Assembly (NCBI GenBank): GCA_900546455.1
Contig: URCS01000087.1
Coordinates: 1 to 7,031, forward strand
Direction: 5' to 3'
DNA: 7,031 nt
Origin: an uncultured Collinsella sp.
Lineage (GTDB): Bacteria > Actinomycetota > Coriobacteriia > Coriobacteriales > Coriobacteriaceae
Shown: piece by piece, positions 1 through 5,323 of the stretch
How the letters are laid out: each line of letters opens with the position of its first letter
How positions within the stretch are numbered: position 1 is the stretch's first letter
The notes under the pieces: generated by a model
Database searches by the model: none
The model's input: only the letters and a program-made list of their open reading frames with translations
Told to the model about the DNA's origin: nothing
Position numbers and translations under genes: made by a program

Positions 1-1657
1 TGTCGGCCGGGATCTTCTCGTCGCGGGCCATGCTCACCAGACGGCCGTGGAAGAAGTCGCGAACCTGCTGGGCGACCTCGGCGGCGTCGAACTCAATGCC
101 CTGCTCGCTATAGAGCTCAAGCGCAAAGTCGATGAGCGACGTGGGGTCGATCGGCAGACGGTCGCGCAGGATGTTGATGATGCCGATGGCGGCACGACGC
201 AGCGCGTACGGGTCGGAAGAGCCGGTCGGGGGCTCGCCGATGGCAAAGATGCCGGCAATGGTATCGAGCTTGTCGGCGCAAGCCACGATACAGCCAGCGG
301 TGCCCTCGGGTAGCTCGTCGCCGGCAAAGCGGGGACGATAATGATCGCGAATAGCGTGAGCGACCTCGTCGTTCTCCCCCATCGCGCTGGCGTAGTAACC
401 GCCCATCACACCCTGCTGGCTCGTGAACTCGACAACAGCGTTGGACACCAGGTCGGCCTTGCACAAGTGAGCGGCGCGGCCGGCATCGGCGGCCAGGTGG
501 GCACCCAGGTGAGCCTCACGGGCAATAGCGAGCGCGAGCTGCTCAATACGCTCGGACTTGGCGAGCACACTGCCGAGCTTCTCCTGGAAGGCAACCTTGG
601 CCAGGCGCTCACGGAACTCGTCGAGGGAGATCTTCAGATCCTCCTCGTAGAAGAACTTGGCGTCGTCCAGGCGGGCGCGCACGACGCGCTCGTTGCCGTC
701 AATCACGCGCTCGGCGTTCTCGGGCTTGCTGTTGGAGACGATCACGAACTCACGCGTCAGCTTGCCCTCGCCGTCATAGATCGGGAAGTAGCGCTGGTTG
801 GTGAGCATAGACTCGCAGATGATCTCGTGCGGGACCTTGAGGAACTCCTCGTCGAAGGTACCAACGAGCACCGTCGGCCACTCGCAGAGGTTGATGACCT
901 CCTCAAAGACCTTCTTGGGCGTATCGACGTGGCAGCCGGGGCGCGCAGCCTCGACCTCAGCGATACCGGCAAGGATGGCCTCGCGACGGCGCTCGGCAGA
1001 AAGCACGCCGGCGTCCTCGAGCACCTGCTCGTAAACAGCGGGGCTGGCGACCACATGGTCACCGGGGCCCAGAACGCGATGACCACGCGTGGTGTTGCCA
1101 CTCGTCACGTCGGCAAACGACACGGGCACGACATCCTCGCCCAAAAGGCAGCAGATCCAACGGACCGGACGCACGAACGTGGCGTGCTCGTGGCCCCAGC
1201 GCTGAGAGCGGTAGTTGGGCCACTGCAGGCCGGCGATGGTCTTCTCACACAGGGCCGTCAGAATCGGGGTGGCCGGGGCGGAAGGAATGTTCTTCTCGGC
1301 AAATACGTACTCACGGCCGTCGGTGTCCTCGCGACGGACCAGGTCCTCGGCAGCCACACCGCACTTGCGGGCGAAGCCCTGGGCGGCCTTGGTGGCGTTA
1401 CCGTCAGCGTCAAAGGCAATGTTGGCCGCGGGACCACGCTTGACCTCGTGAACCTCATCGGTCGCGGTAGCGACGTCGGCAACGAGTGCAGCCAGGCGAC
1501 GCGGGCTCGAAATCACACGGACCTCGCCGTGGGCCAAACCGGCCTCGTCGAGACCCTTGGCAATCATAGTGCCAAGCTGCTTGACGGCATTGTTCAGCGG
1601 TGCAGAGGGCATTTCCTCCGTACCGATCTCAAACAGGAAATCCTTAGCGTCTGCCAT
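1..1657 (-). CDS. glyS: Glycyl-tRNA synthetase beta subunit (3' end cut by window edge)
   Basis: Beta chain of the two-subunit glycyl-tRNA synthetase, which works in the cytoplasm with GlyQ to charge tRNA-Gly; in the family the beta chain contributes most of the tRNA recognition. I translated 552 codons with no frameshift or stop. Conserved blocks read as expected: DFLFEIGTEEMPS at residues 5-17, SSPRRLAALV from 50, FVRPVRWI at 161-168, then NERVVRARLDDAKFFYEEDL, VEFTSQQGVMGGYYA, ADKLDTIAGIFAIGEPP and DPYALRRAA at 482-490. E. coli GlyS has about 689 residues, so roughly the last 140, including the end of the C-terminal anticodon-binding region, lie outside the window. The ATG follows the glyQ stop by 3 bases and has GAGGTGG (1666-1672), inside the end of glyQ, as its ribosome binding site. 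Coupled translation with glyQ is inferred. Confidence 0.97.
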   Translation of the reverse strand, partial: MADAKDFLFEIGTEEMPSAPLNNAVKQLGTMIAKGLDEAGLAHGEVRVISSPRRLAALVADVATATDEVHEVKRGPAANIAFDADGNATKAAQGFARKCGVAAEDLVRREDTDGREYVFAEKNIPSAPATPILTALCEKTIAGLQWPNYRSQRWGHEHATFVRPVRWICCLLGEDVVPVSFADVTSGNTTRGHRVLGPGDHVVASPAVYEQVLEDAGVLSAERRREAILAGIAEVEAARPGCHVDTPKKVFEEVINLCEWPTVLVGTFDEEFLKVPHEIICESMLTNQRYFPIYDGEGKLTREFVIVSNSKPENAERVIDGNERVVRARLDDAKFFYEEDLKISLDEFRERLAKVAFQEKLGSVLAKSERIEQLALAIAREAHLGAHLAADAGRAAHLCKADLVSNAVVEFTSQQGVMGGYYASAMGENDEVAHAIRDHYRPRFAGDELPEGTAGCIVACADKLDTIAGIFAIGEPPTGSSDPYALRRAAIGIINILRDRLPIDPTSLIDFALELYSEQGIEFDAAEVAQQVRDFFHGRLVSMARDEKIPAD

Positions 1658-1660
1658 GGC

Positions 1661-2572
1661 TTACGCCACCTCGCCTTCCTGGTCGGCATTCTCGTTGACT
1701 CCGGCGACCTCGGCCATATAGGCCTCGCAGCACGCCTTGGCGACGGCACGGACGCGCAGGATGTAGTTGGCACGCTCGACCGCGGACAGCGCACCGCGGG
1801 CATCGAGCAGGTTGAACGCATGGCTGCACTTCATGACGCAGTCATATGCCGGCAGCGGCAGCTTACGCTCCAGGCAGGAGTGGCACTCGGCCTCGTAGTC
1901 GTCAAACTTCTGACGCATCATCTCGACGTTGGCGACCTCAAAGTTGTAAGCGCTGAACTCGCGCTCGTTCTCCAGGAACACGTCGCCGTAGGTCATGGGC
2001 GTTCCGTCGGGCAGGTAGCTCCACACCAGGTCGTAGACGGAGTTGACGCCCTGAGCGTACATGGCGATGCGCTCCAGGCCATAGGTGATCTCGACGGGCA
2101 CGGGATCGACCTCGATGCCGCCCACCTGCTGGAAGTACGTAAACTGCGTGACCTCCATGCCGTTGAGCCAGACCTCCCAGCCAAGGCCCCAGGCGCCGAG
2201 CGTCGGGCTCTCCCAGTCGTCCTCGACAAAGCGGACGTCATGGTCGTTGGGATCCAGGCCAATGGCGGCCAGCGAACCTAGGTAGAGCTCCTGGGCGTTG
2301 ACCGGCGACGGCTTGATGAGCACCTGGAACTGATAGTAGTGCTGCATGCGGTTGGGGTTCTCGCCGTAGCGGCCGTCGGCGGGACGGCGGCAGGGCTGCG
2401 CATAGCAGGTGCGCCACTCGGCGGGACCGAGCGAGCGCAGCGTGGTCGCGGTATGGAAGGTACCGGCACCGACCTCGGAGTCATAGGGCTGCATAATGAC
2501 GCAGCCCTGCTCGCCCCAGTACTGCTGGAGGCGCAGGATGATGTCTTGGAAGGAAAGCGATGAAGCGTTCAT
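1661..2572 (-). CDS. glyQ: Glycyl-tRNA synthetase alpha subunit
   Basis: Catalytic alpha chain of the alpha2beta2 glycyl-tRNA synthetase, a class II enzyme that makes glycyl-adenylate and passes glycine to tRNA-Gly. The protein has 303 residues, the same length as E. coli GlyQ. It carries the family signatures in order: [18 protein letters not shown] near the N-terminus, [17 protein letters not shown] at 59-75, [13 protein letters not shown] at 78-90, ELYLGSL at 95-101, [19 protein letters not shown] at 126-144, the motif-3-like [11 protein letters not shown] from 162, and [14 protein letters not shown] near the end. The ATG fits the family N-terminus. GAGGGG lies about 11 bases upstream, and a second AGAGG sits too close to the ATG to be useful. 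It lies 59 bases after lepB, too little for a T-box leader, and 3 bases before glyS. Confidence 0.98.
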   Translation of the reverse strand: MNASSLSFQDIILRLQQYWGEQGCVIMQPYDSEVGAGTFHTATTLRSLGPAEWRTCYAQPCRRPADGRYGENPNRMQHYYQFQVLIKPSPVNAQELYLGSLAAIGLDPNDHDVRFVEDDWESPTLGAWGLGWEVWLNGMEVTQFTYFQQVGGIEVDPVPVEITYGLERIAMYAQGVNSVYDLVWSYLPDGTPMTYGDVFLENEREFSAYNFEVANVEMMRQKFDDYEAECHSCLERKLPLPAYDCVMKCSHAFNLLDARGALSAVERANYILRVRAVAKACCEAYMAEVAGVNENADQEGEVA

Positions 2573-2631
2573 GCCTCTAATATCCCCTCGTCGAAACGAT
2601 TACACGGTTAGGTACTGTACTATAGCGGTTT

Positions 2632-3195
2632 TTAGTCGATAGCGCCGATGCGGTTGAGCGGCCAGTAGCGCACAAGCGCCACAGCGATCAAATCAGAGCG
2701 ATCGACGGGACCAAAGTAGCGTGAGTCGGCAGAGTTTTCGCGGTTGTCGCCCATCACCCACACGCACCCGTCGGGAACGGTGTAGGGATAGCTTACCTGA
2801 GCGCCGGGCGCTTGGACCGAAAGTGGCCAGCTCATGCCCGTCGTATAGTCCTCGTCGAGCGCTTGGCCGTCAACGACCACCTTGCCATCCTGAAGGTCGA
2901 CCGTCTGGCCGGCCGTGGCAATAACACGCTTGACGAGAACATCATGCTCGGAGGTGCCATCGGGGTTGTGAAACACCACGATATCGCCCTGCTTGACGGG
3001 CTGACCGAGCTCGAGGCTCACCTTTTGCGCCAGGATCTGGTCGCCAATCTCGATTGTGTCCTCCATAGAGCCGGTGGGCACCACAAAGGGCTCGACCACA
3101 AACGAGCGAATCAAGAAGGTGGCGGCGAGCGCGATGACGACGACCGCAATCCACTCAAAGGCGCCCCTCAGGGCAGAATGCTGCGATGGAACCAT
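2632..3195 (-). CDS. lepB: Signal peptidase I
   Basis: Membrane-bound serine protease (family S26) that removes signal peptides from exported preproteins outside the cytoplasmic membrane. With the ATG start it has 187 residues. A hydrophobic anchor spans about residues 11-32 (FEWIAVVVIALAATFLIRSF). It is followed by the box PTGSME with nucleophile Ser43, then VKRVIA with general base Lys89, and MGDNRENSADSRYFG at about 148-162. A single N-terminal anchor and this length match the short Gram-positive type. An in-frame GTG at 3201 would add two residues, but it abuts the GAGGAG ribosome binding site; the ATG at 3195 has proper spacing of 5 bases. The gene begins 2 bases after the trmD stop, so coupling is likely. 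The stop TAA is at 2632-2634. Confidence 0.95.
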   Translation of the reverse strand: MVPSQHSALRGAFEWIAVVVIALAATFLIRSFVVEPFVVPTGSMEDTIEIGDQILAQKVSLELGQPVKQGDIVVFHNPDGTSEHDVLVKRVIATAGQTVDLQDGKVVVDGQALDEDYTTGMSWPLSVQAPGAQVSYPYTVPDGCVWVMGDNRENSADSRYFGPVDRSDLIAVALVRYWPLNRIGAID

Positions 3196-3197
3196 TC

Positions 3198-3956
3198 TCA
3201 CTCCTCGCTCTGCGAATACGAAGCGTCCAAAATCTCCTGCGCGTAAGCGCGCTCCTCGGGCGTGAGCCGCGCTGTCTCGATCAGATCGGGACGCCAGCGG
3301 CAGGTGCGCTCGATGGCGTTCTTACGACGCCAGGCATCGACCTTGGCGTGATCGCCGCTCACAAGCACCGGCGGCACGCCCTCGCCGTTGAACTCGGCGG
3401 GGCGGGTGTACTGCGCGTACTCGAGCAGTCCTCCGTCCTCGGCGGTCGAGAATGACTCGTCCACATTGCTCATCTCGTCGCCCAGGGCGCCGGGAATCAG
3501 GCGTACGACGGCATCGGCAACGACCATAGCGGGAAGCTCGCCGCCCGTGAGCACGTAGTCGCCGATCGACAGACGCTCATCGGCATACGCATACGCGCGC
3601 TCGTCGACGCCCTCGTAGCGGCTGCACACAAACAGCAGGCGCTCACTTTTGAGCAGGCGCTCGGCCACATGCTGCGTAAAGGGCTCGCCACAGGGGGTGA
3701 AGAACACAACCGTGGGCTTGGGACCCTCTGCGCCAATGGCCTCGATGGCCTCTGCGATAGGCTCGACCTTCATGAGCATGCCCTGCCCGCCGCCGTACGG
3801 CTCGTCATCGACGGTACGATGGCGGTCGTGCGTCCAGTCGCGCAGGTTATACGCCTTGAAATCAAAAAGGCCGGCCTTGCGGGCGCGGCCCAAGATCGAT
3901 GTGGACATGACGGGCTCAAACATCTCGGGAAAGACCGAAAGGGTCTCGATCAGCAT
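3198..3956 (-). CDS. trmD: tRNA (guanine-37-N1)-methyltransferase
   Basis: SPOUT-class enzyme that uses S-adenosylmethionine to methylate G37 next to the anticodon, preventing +1 frameshifting. The protein has 252 residues, normal for TrmD. It shows LSVFPEMFEPVMSTSILGRA at 6-25, NLRDWTHDRHRTVDDEPYGGGQGMLMK at 37-63, CSRYEGVDER at 111-120 (the first G of the usual CGRYEG is Ser) and the trefoil-knot cofactor loop SIGDYVLTGGELPAMVVADAVVRLIPG at 130-156. YTRP and VPPVLVSGDH follow. Arg152 aligns with catalytic Arg154 of E. coli and Haemophilus enzymes. The catalytic Asp region reads VDESFSTAEDGGLLE, about four residues longer than in E. coli; Asp166 or Glu167 aligns there. The ATG has GGGAGGA four bases upstream, spanning the end of rimM, and a 10-base gap to rimM. 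Its last codons, GAG GAG, serve as the lepB ribosome binding site. Confidence 0.97.
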   Translation of the reverse strand: MLIETLSVFPEMFEPVMSTSILGRARKAGLFDFKAYNLRDWTHDRHRTVDDEPYGGGQGMLMKVEPIAEAIEAIGAEGPKPTVVFFTPCGEPFTQHVAERLLKSERLLFVCSRYEGVDERAYAYADERLSIGDYVLTGGELPAMVVADAVVRLIPGALGDEMSNVDESFSTAEDGGLLEYAQYTRPAEFNGEGVPPVLVSGDHAKVDAWRRKNAIERTCRWRPDLIETARLTPEERAYAQEILDASYSQSEE

Positions 3957-3966
3957 GTTGTCCTCC

Positions 3967-4488
3967 CTACTTGTCCATATCGATCAGGCCGTCCATAACG
4001 TGGACGGAAATTGTTCCTGTGTCGGGAAGATCGAGCACGACCTGATCGATCACGGGAATCAGTACCTCGCCGTACCGATCGCCCTCGACAACCCAAACAT
4101 CGTTAGCGAGCGTCGACATGATCTCGACGATCGTGCCGAGCGAACCGAAGCGCTCGTCGACCACCTCGCGACCCATCAGGTCGGTATAGGCAGCGTCGAG
4201 CGAATCGAGCTCAAAGTCGTCACGATTTGCCAGCACGTAGCATCCCGTGATGCCCTCGGCGGCCGTCAAGTCGTCAATGCCCTCAAACGAGACCAGATCG
4301 CCATCGCCCGTATCGGTGACGGACACGACCGTGCAAAAGCGGTCGCGCTTGAGCGCCGGCGGCGTCAGGGCGACGCGCATACCAGGCTCTAATACAGAAG
4401 GAAGCCCCCGCAGCGGCTGCGCGAGGACCTCCCCCTTCCTTCCGTGCGGCTTGACCACACGGGCGATGTTTTTGTACTGGGACCTCAA
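3967..4488 (-). CDS. rimM: 16S rRNA processing/ribosome maturation factor RimM
   Basis: Assembly factor that binds S19 in the 30S head and helps 16S rRNA mature. The protein has 173 residues, typical for the family. The N-terminal RimM domain contains ARVVKPHGRKGEV at residues 9-21 and extends to about residue 87. A PRC-barrel domain follows at about 100-170, with DLMGREVVD at 103-111, FGSLGTIVEI at 114-123 and the characteristic EVLIPVIDQVVLDL near 138-151. The start is TTG at 4488; no other start codon lies between the upstream in-frame stop and the conserved block, so the choice is nearly forced. The ribosome binding site is weak: AGGA sits only two bases before the TTG, and the TTG lies in the loop of a small palindrome. 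The gene begins 4 bases after the khpA stop, suggesting dependence on khpA translation. Confidence 0.94.
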   Translation of the reverse strand: MRSQYKNIARVVKPHGRKGEVLAQPLRGLPSVLEPGMRVALTPPALKRDRFCTVVSVTDTGDGDLVSFEGIDDLTAAEGITGCYVLANRDDFELDSLDAAYTDLMGREVVDERFGSLGTIVEIMSTLANDVWVVEGDRYGEVLIPVIDQVVLDLPDTGTISVHVMDGLIDMDK

Positions 4489-4493
4489 GGTCC
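4480..4493 (-). promoter_or_regulatory. Palindrome enclosing the rimM start codon
   Basis: On the minus strand the sequence reads GGACCTTGAGGTCC. This can fold as a 5-bp GGACC/GGTCC stem with a TTGA loop. The loop contains the TTG start codon of rimM, and the stem contains the only nearby Shine-Dalgarno-like AGGA. The pairing is directly visible. A role in limiting or coupling rimM initiation is inference. Confidence 0.4.
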
Positions 4494-4777
4494 TAGCCCA
4501 GAACCTCTACCTCGACAGCAGTGTCGAGGCGAGCGGCCATTGCACGGGCGAGCGTGCGAATGGCCTTGATGGTACGGCCACGACGGCCGATGACCTTAGC
4601 GACGTCATCCTCGGCGACCGAAACCTCAATCGTAGAGGCGTCGTCACCATCGATGACCTCAAGGCTCACGGAATCCGGGTCGTCGACGATCTGAACAACG
4701 AGATATTCGACGAGATCGGCGATGCGATCTGAGAGCATTGCCTCACCCTCGAGCTGTGCAGCGTCAACCTCAGGCAC
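4493..4777 (-). CDS. khpA: KH-domain RNA-binding protein KhpA
   Basis: Small single-KH-domain RNA-binding protein. In other bacteria KhpA acts with KhpB/Jag as a global RNA chaperone and affects cell elongation; no khpB is in the window. The 94-residue product has the KH core with VAKVIGRRGRTIKAIRTLARAMA, and the nucleic-acid-binding GxxG is GRRG at residues 64-67. It is preceded by a strand-rich acidic segment, VSLEVIDGDDASTIEVSVAEDD. The GTG at 4777 has GAGGAG six bases upstream, inside the end of rpsP. A second candidate, ATG at 4738 (Met14), also has a purine-rich site (GAGGGTGAGG) and would give 81 residues, closer to the usual KhpA length. The first 13 residues, PEVDAAQLEGEA after the start, look unconserved. 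Position between rpsP and rimM is the common KhpA location. Confidence 0.93.
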   Translation of the reverse strand: MPEVDAAQLEGEAMLSDRIADLVEYLVVQIVDDPDSVSLEVIDGDDASTIEVSVAEDDVAKVIGRRGRTIKAIRTLARAMAARLDTAVEVEVLG

Positions 4778-4780
4778 GAT

Positions 4781-5122
4781 TTACTCCTCGGCGCCCTCAG
4801 CGGCCTCAGCGGCAGCCTTAGCGGCCTCGGCCTCTTTGGCGAGCTGCTTCTTGGACTTCTTGACGACGGTCTCGGTCTTCTCGCCCTCGTTGGCGGCCTT
4901 GACCAGAGCGGCGACGGCGTCGGTGAGCTGAGCGCCCTTGGACTGCCAGTCGGCGATCTTCTCGAGGTCGAGGTTGATGGTCTTGGGGGCGGTCATCGGG
5001 TTGTAGCGGCCAACCTCCTCGATGATACGACCGTCACGCGGGGCGCGGGAATCGGCGACGACGACACGGTAGTACGGACGCTTCTTAGCGCCGTGACGAG
5101 CAAGGCGAATCTTGACTGCCAA
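4781..5122 (-). CDS. rpsP: 30S ribosomal protein S16
   Basis: Early-assembling 30S protein that stabilises 16S rRNA folding. With the TTG start at 5122 the protein begins (M)[42 protein letters not shown], the canonical S16 N-terminus, and has 113 residues. Longer readings starting at 5158 add twelve residues unlike S16 and include the ribosome binding site, so I reject them. The TTG has a strong GGAGGAG six bases upstream. The core ends near residue 80. The remainder is a charged, alanine-rich tail ([26 protein letters not shown]), longer than the roughly 80-90 residues of compact S16 proteins and probably helical or disordered. It is the first gene of the minus-strand cluster. Its last two codons, GAG GAG, double as the khpA ribosome binding site. 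Confidence 0.97.
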   Translation of the reverse strand: MAVKIRLARHGAKKRPYYRVVVADSRAPRDGRIIEEVGRYNPMTAPKTINLDLEKIADWQSKGAQLTDAVAALVKAANEGEKTETVVKKSKKQLAKEAEAAKAAAEAAEGAEE

Positions 5123-5128
5123 AGGAAA

Positions 5129-5135
5129 CTCCTCC
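5129..5135 (-). promoter_or_regulatory. rpsP ribosome binding site
   Basis: GGAGGAG on the minus strand ends six bases before the TTG at 5122. It decides the rpsP start: it excludes the longer reading frame and supports the unusual TTG, because the next residues are the canonical AVKIRL. Confidence 0.9.
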
Positions 5136-5141
5136 AACCAA

Positions 5142-5156
5142 GCAGCTTTAGGCTGC
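5142..5156 (-). promoter_or_regulatory. Leader hairpin just upstream of the rpsP ribosome binding site
   Basis: The minus strand reads GCAGC, CTAAA, GCTGC: a perfect 5-bp GC-rich stem with a 5-base loop in the predicted 5' leader of the operon. It ends six bases before the ribosome binding site. There is no U-tract after it, so it is not an intrinsic terminator. It could stabilise the leader or tune initiation, but function is unproven. Confidence 0.4.
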
Positions 5157-5178
5157 AACTACAAACAAACAGTTGAAC

Positions 5179-5207
5179 ATAATACGCCATCGACGCGGGC
5201 AGGTGAA
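5179..5207 (-). promoter_or_regulatory. Predicted promoter of the rpsP-khpA-rimM-trmD-lepB cluster
   Basis: On the minus strand a -35 hexamer TTCACC (5202-5207, 4 of 6 to TTGACA) is separated by exactly 17 bases from a -10 hexamer TATTAT (5179-5184, 5 of 6 to TATAAT). Initiation near 5172 would give a leader of about 50 bases that includes the small hairpin and the ribosome binding site. It is the best sigma-70-like pair upstream of rpsP. Confidence 0.6.
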
Positions 5208-5241
5208 GTCCGTGAGACCAACTTCTTCGGTGTAGTCGAGG

Positions 5242-5277
5242 GCAAATCCATATCTTAGACAAGAATTCGGGATTTGC
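5242..5277. repeat. Perfect 8-bp inverted repeat in the rpsP-dinB intergenic region
   Basis: GCAAATCC (5242-5249) and GGATTTGC (5270-5277) are exact inverted copies separated by 20 bases. The spacing between arm centres is 28 bases, close to but not exactly three helical turns, and fits a bound dimer or a looped hairpin. The arms overlap a weaker minus-strand promoter candidate (TTGCAA 5274-5279, 16 bases, TAAGAT 5252-5257). No U-tract follows on either strand, so it is not a terminator. Operator function is inference. Confidence 0.45.
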
Positions 5278-5279
5278 AA
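5252..5279 (-). promoter_or_regulatory. Possible second, upstream promoter for rpsP
   Basis: The minus strand shows TTGCAA (4 of 6) and TAAGAT (4 of 6) with 16-base spacing. Both hexamers are mediocre. The -35 overlaps the right arm of the inverted repeat, and predicted initiation near 5245 falls in the left arm. It may be a regulated secondary promoter or chance. Confidence 0.25.
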
Positions 5280-5311
5280 GCACATACACGCACCCCACAT
5301 GAGCTGCGCGG

Positions 5312-5317
5312 TATACT
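5312..5317 (+). promoter_or_regulatory. -10 element placed for leaderless dinB transcription
   Basis: TATACT (5 of 6 to TATAAT) ends seven bases before the A of the dinB ATG at 5324, so the expected +1 coincides with the start codon. No Shine-Dalgarno sequence precedes that ATG. No convincing -35 is visible; the hexamer at 17-base spacing is CGCACC. Confidence 0.5.
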
Positions 5318-5323
5318 CATGAC

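Noticed and set aside
341..2281. A 646-codon plus-strand open frame opposite glyS and glyQ
   Set aside because: It is codon-aligned with the minus-strand genes, so its stops would correspond to TTA, CTA or TCA codons in glyS and glyQ, which are almost absent in this GC-rich gene pair. Its product is repetitive Leu/Val/Gly/Asp/His-rich sequence with no recognisable domain, whereas the minus strand gives unambiguous GlyS and GlyQ.
2573..2631. T-box leader or strong promoter for glyQS
   Set aside because: The gap is only 59 bases, too short for a T-box, and has no terminator hairpin. A TATAGT at 2619-2624 on the minus strand looks like a -10 box but the hexamer 17 bases upstream is CGGCGC, so support is too weak to annotate. 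The GTACTGTAC at 2612-2620 is a short palindrome without further support.
3649..4392. A 247-codon plus-strand open frame across trmD and rimM
   Set aside because: It crosses two well-identified minus-strand genes, has no recognisable domain and no ribosome binding site that I could see. It is a shadow of GC-biased coding.
5123..5158. Longer rpsP reading frame starting at 5158
   Set aside because: The added residues [12 protein letters not shown] are unlike S16, and that stretch contains the leader hairpin and GGAGGAG ribosome binding site in front of the TTG at 5122.
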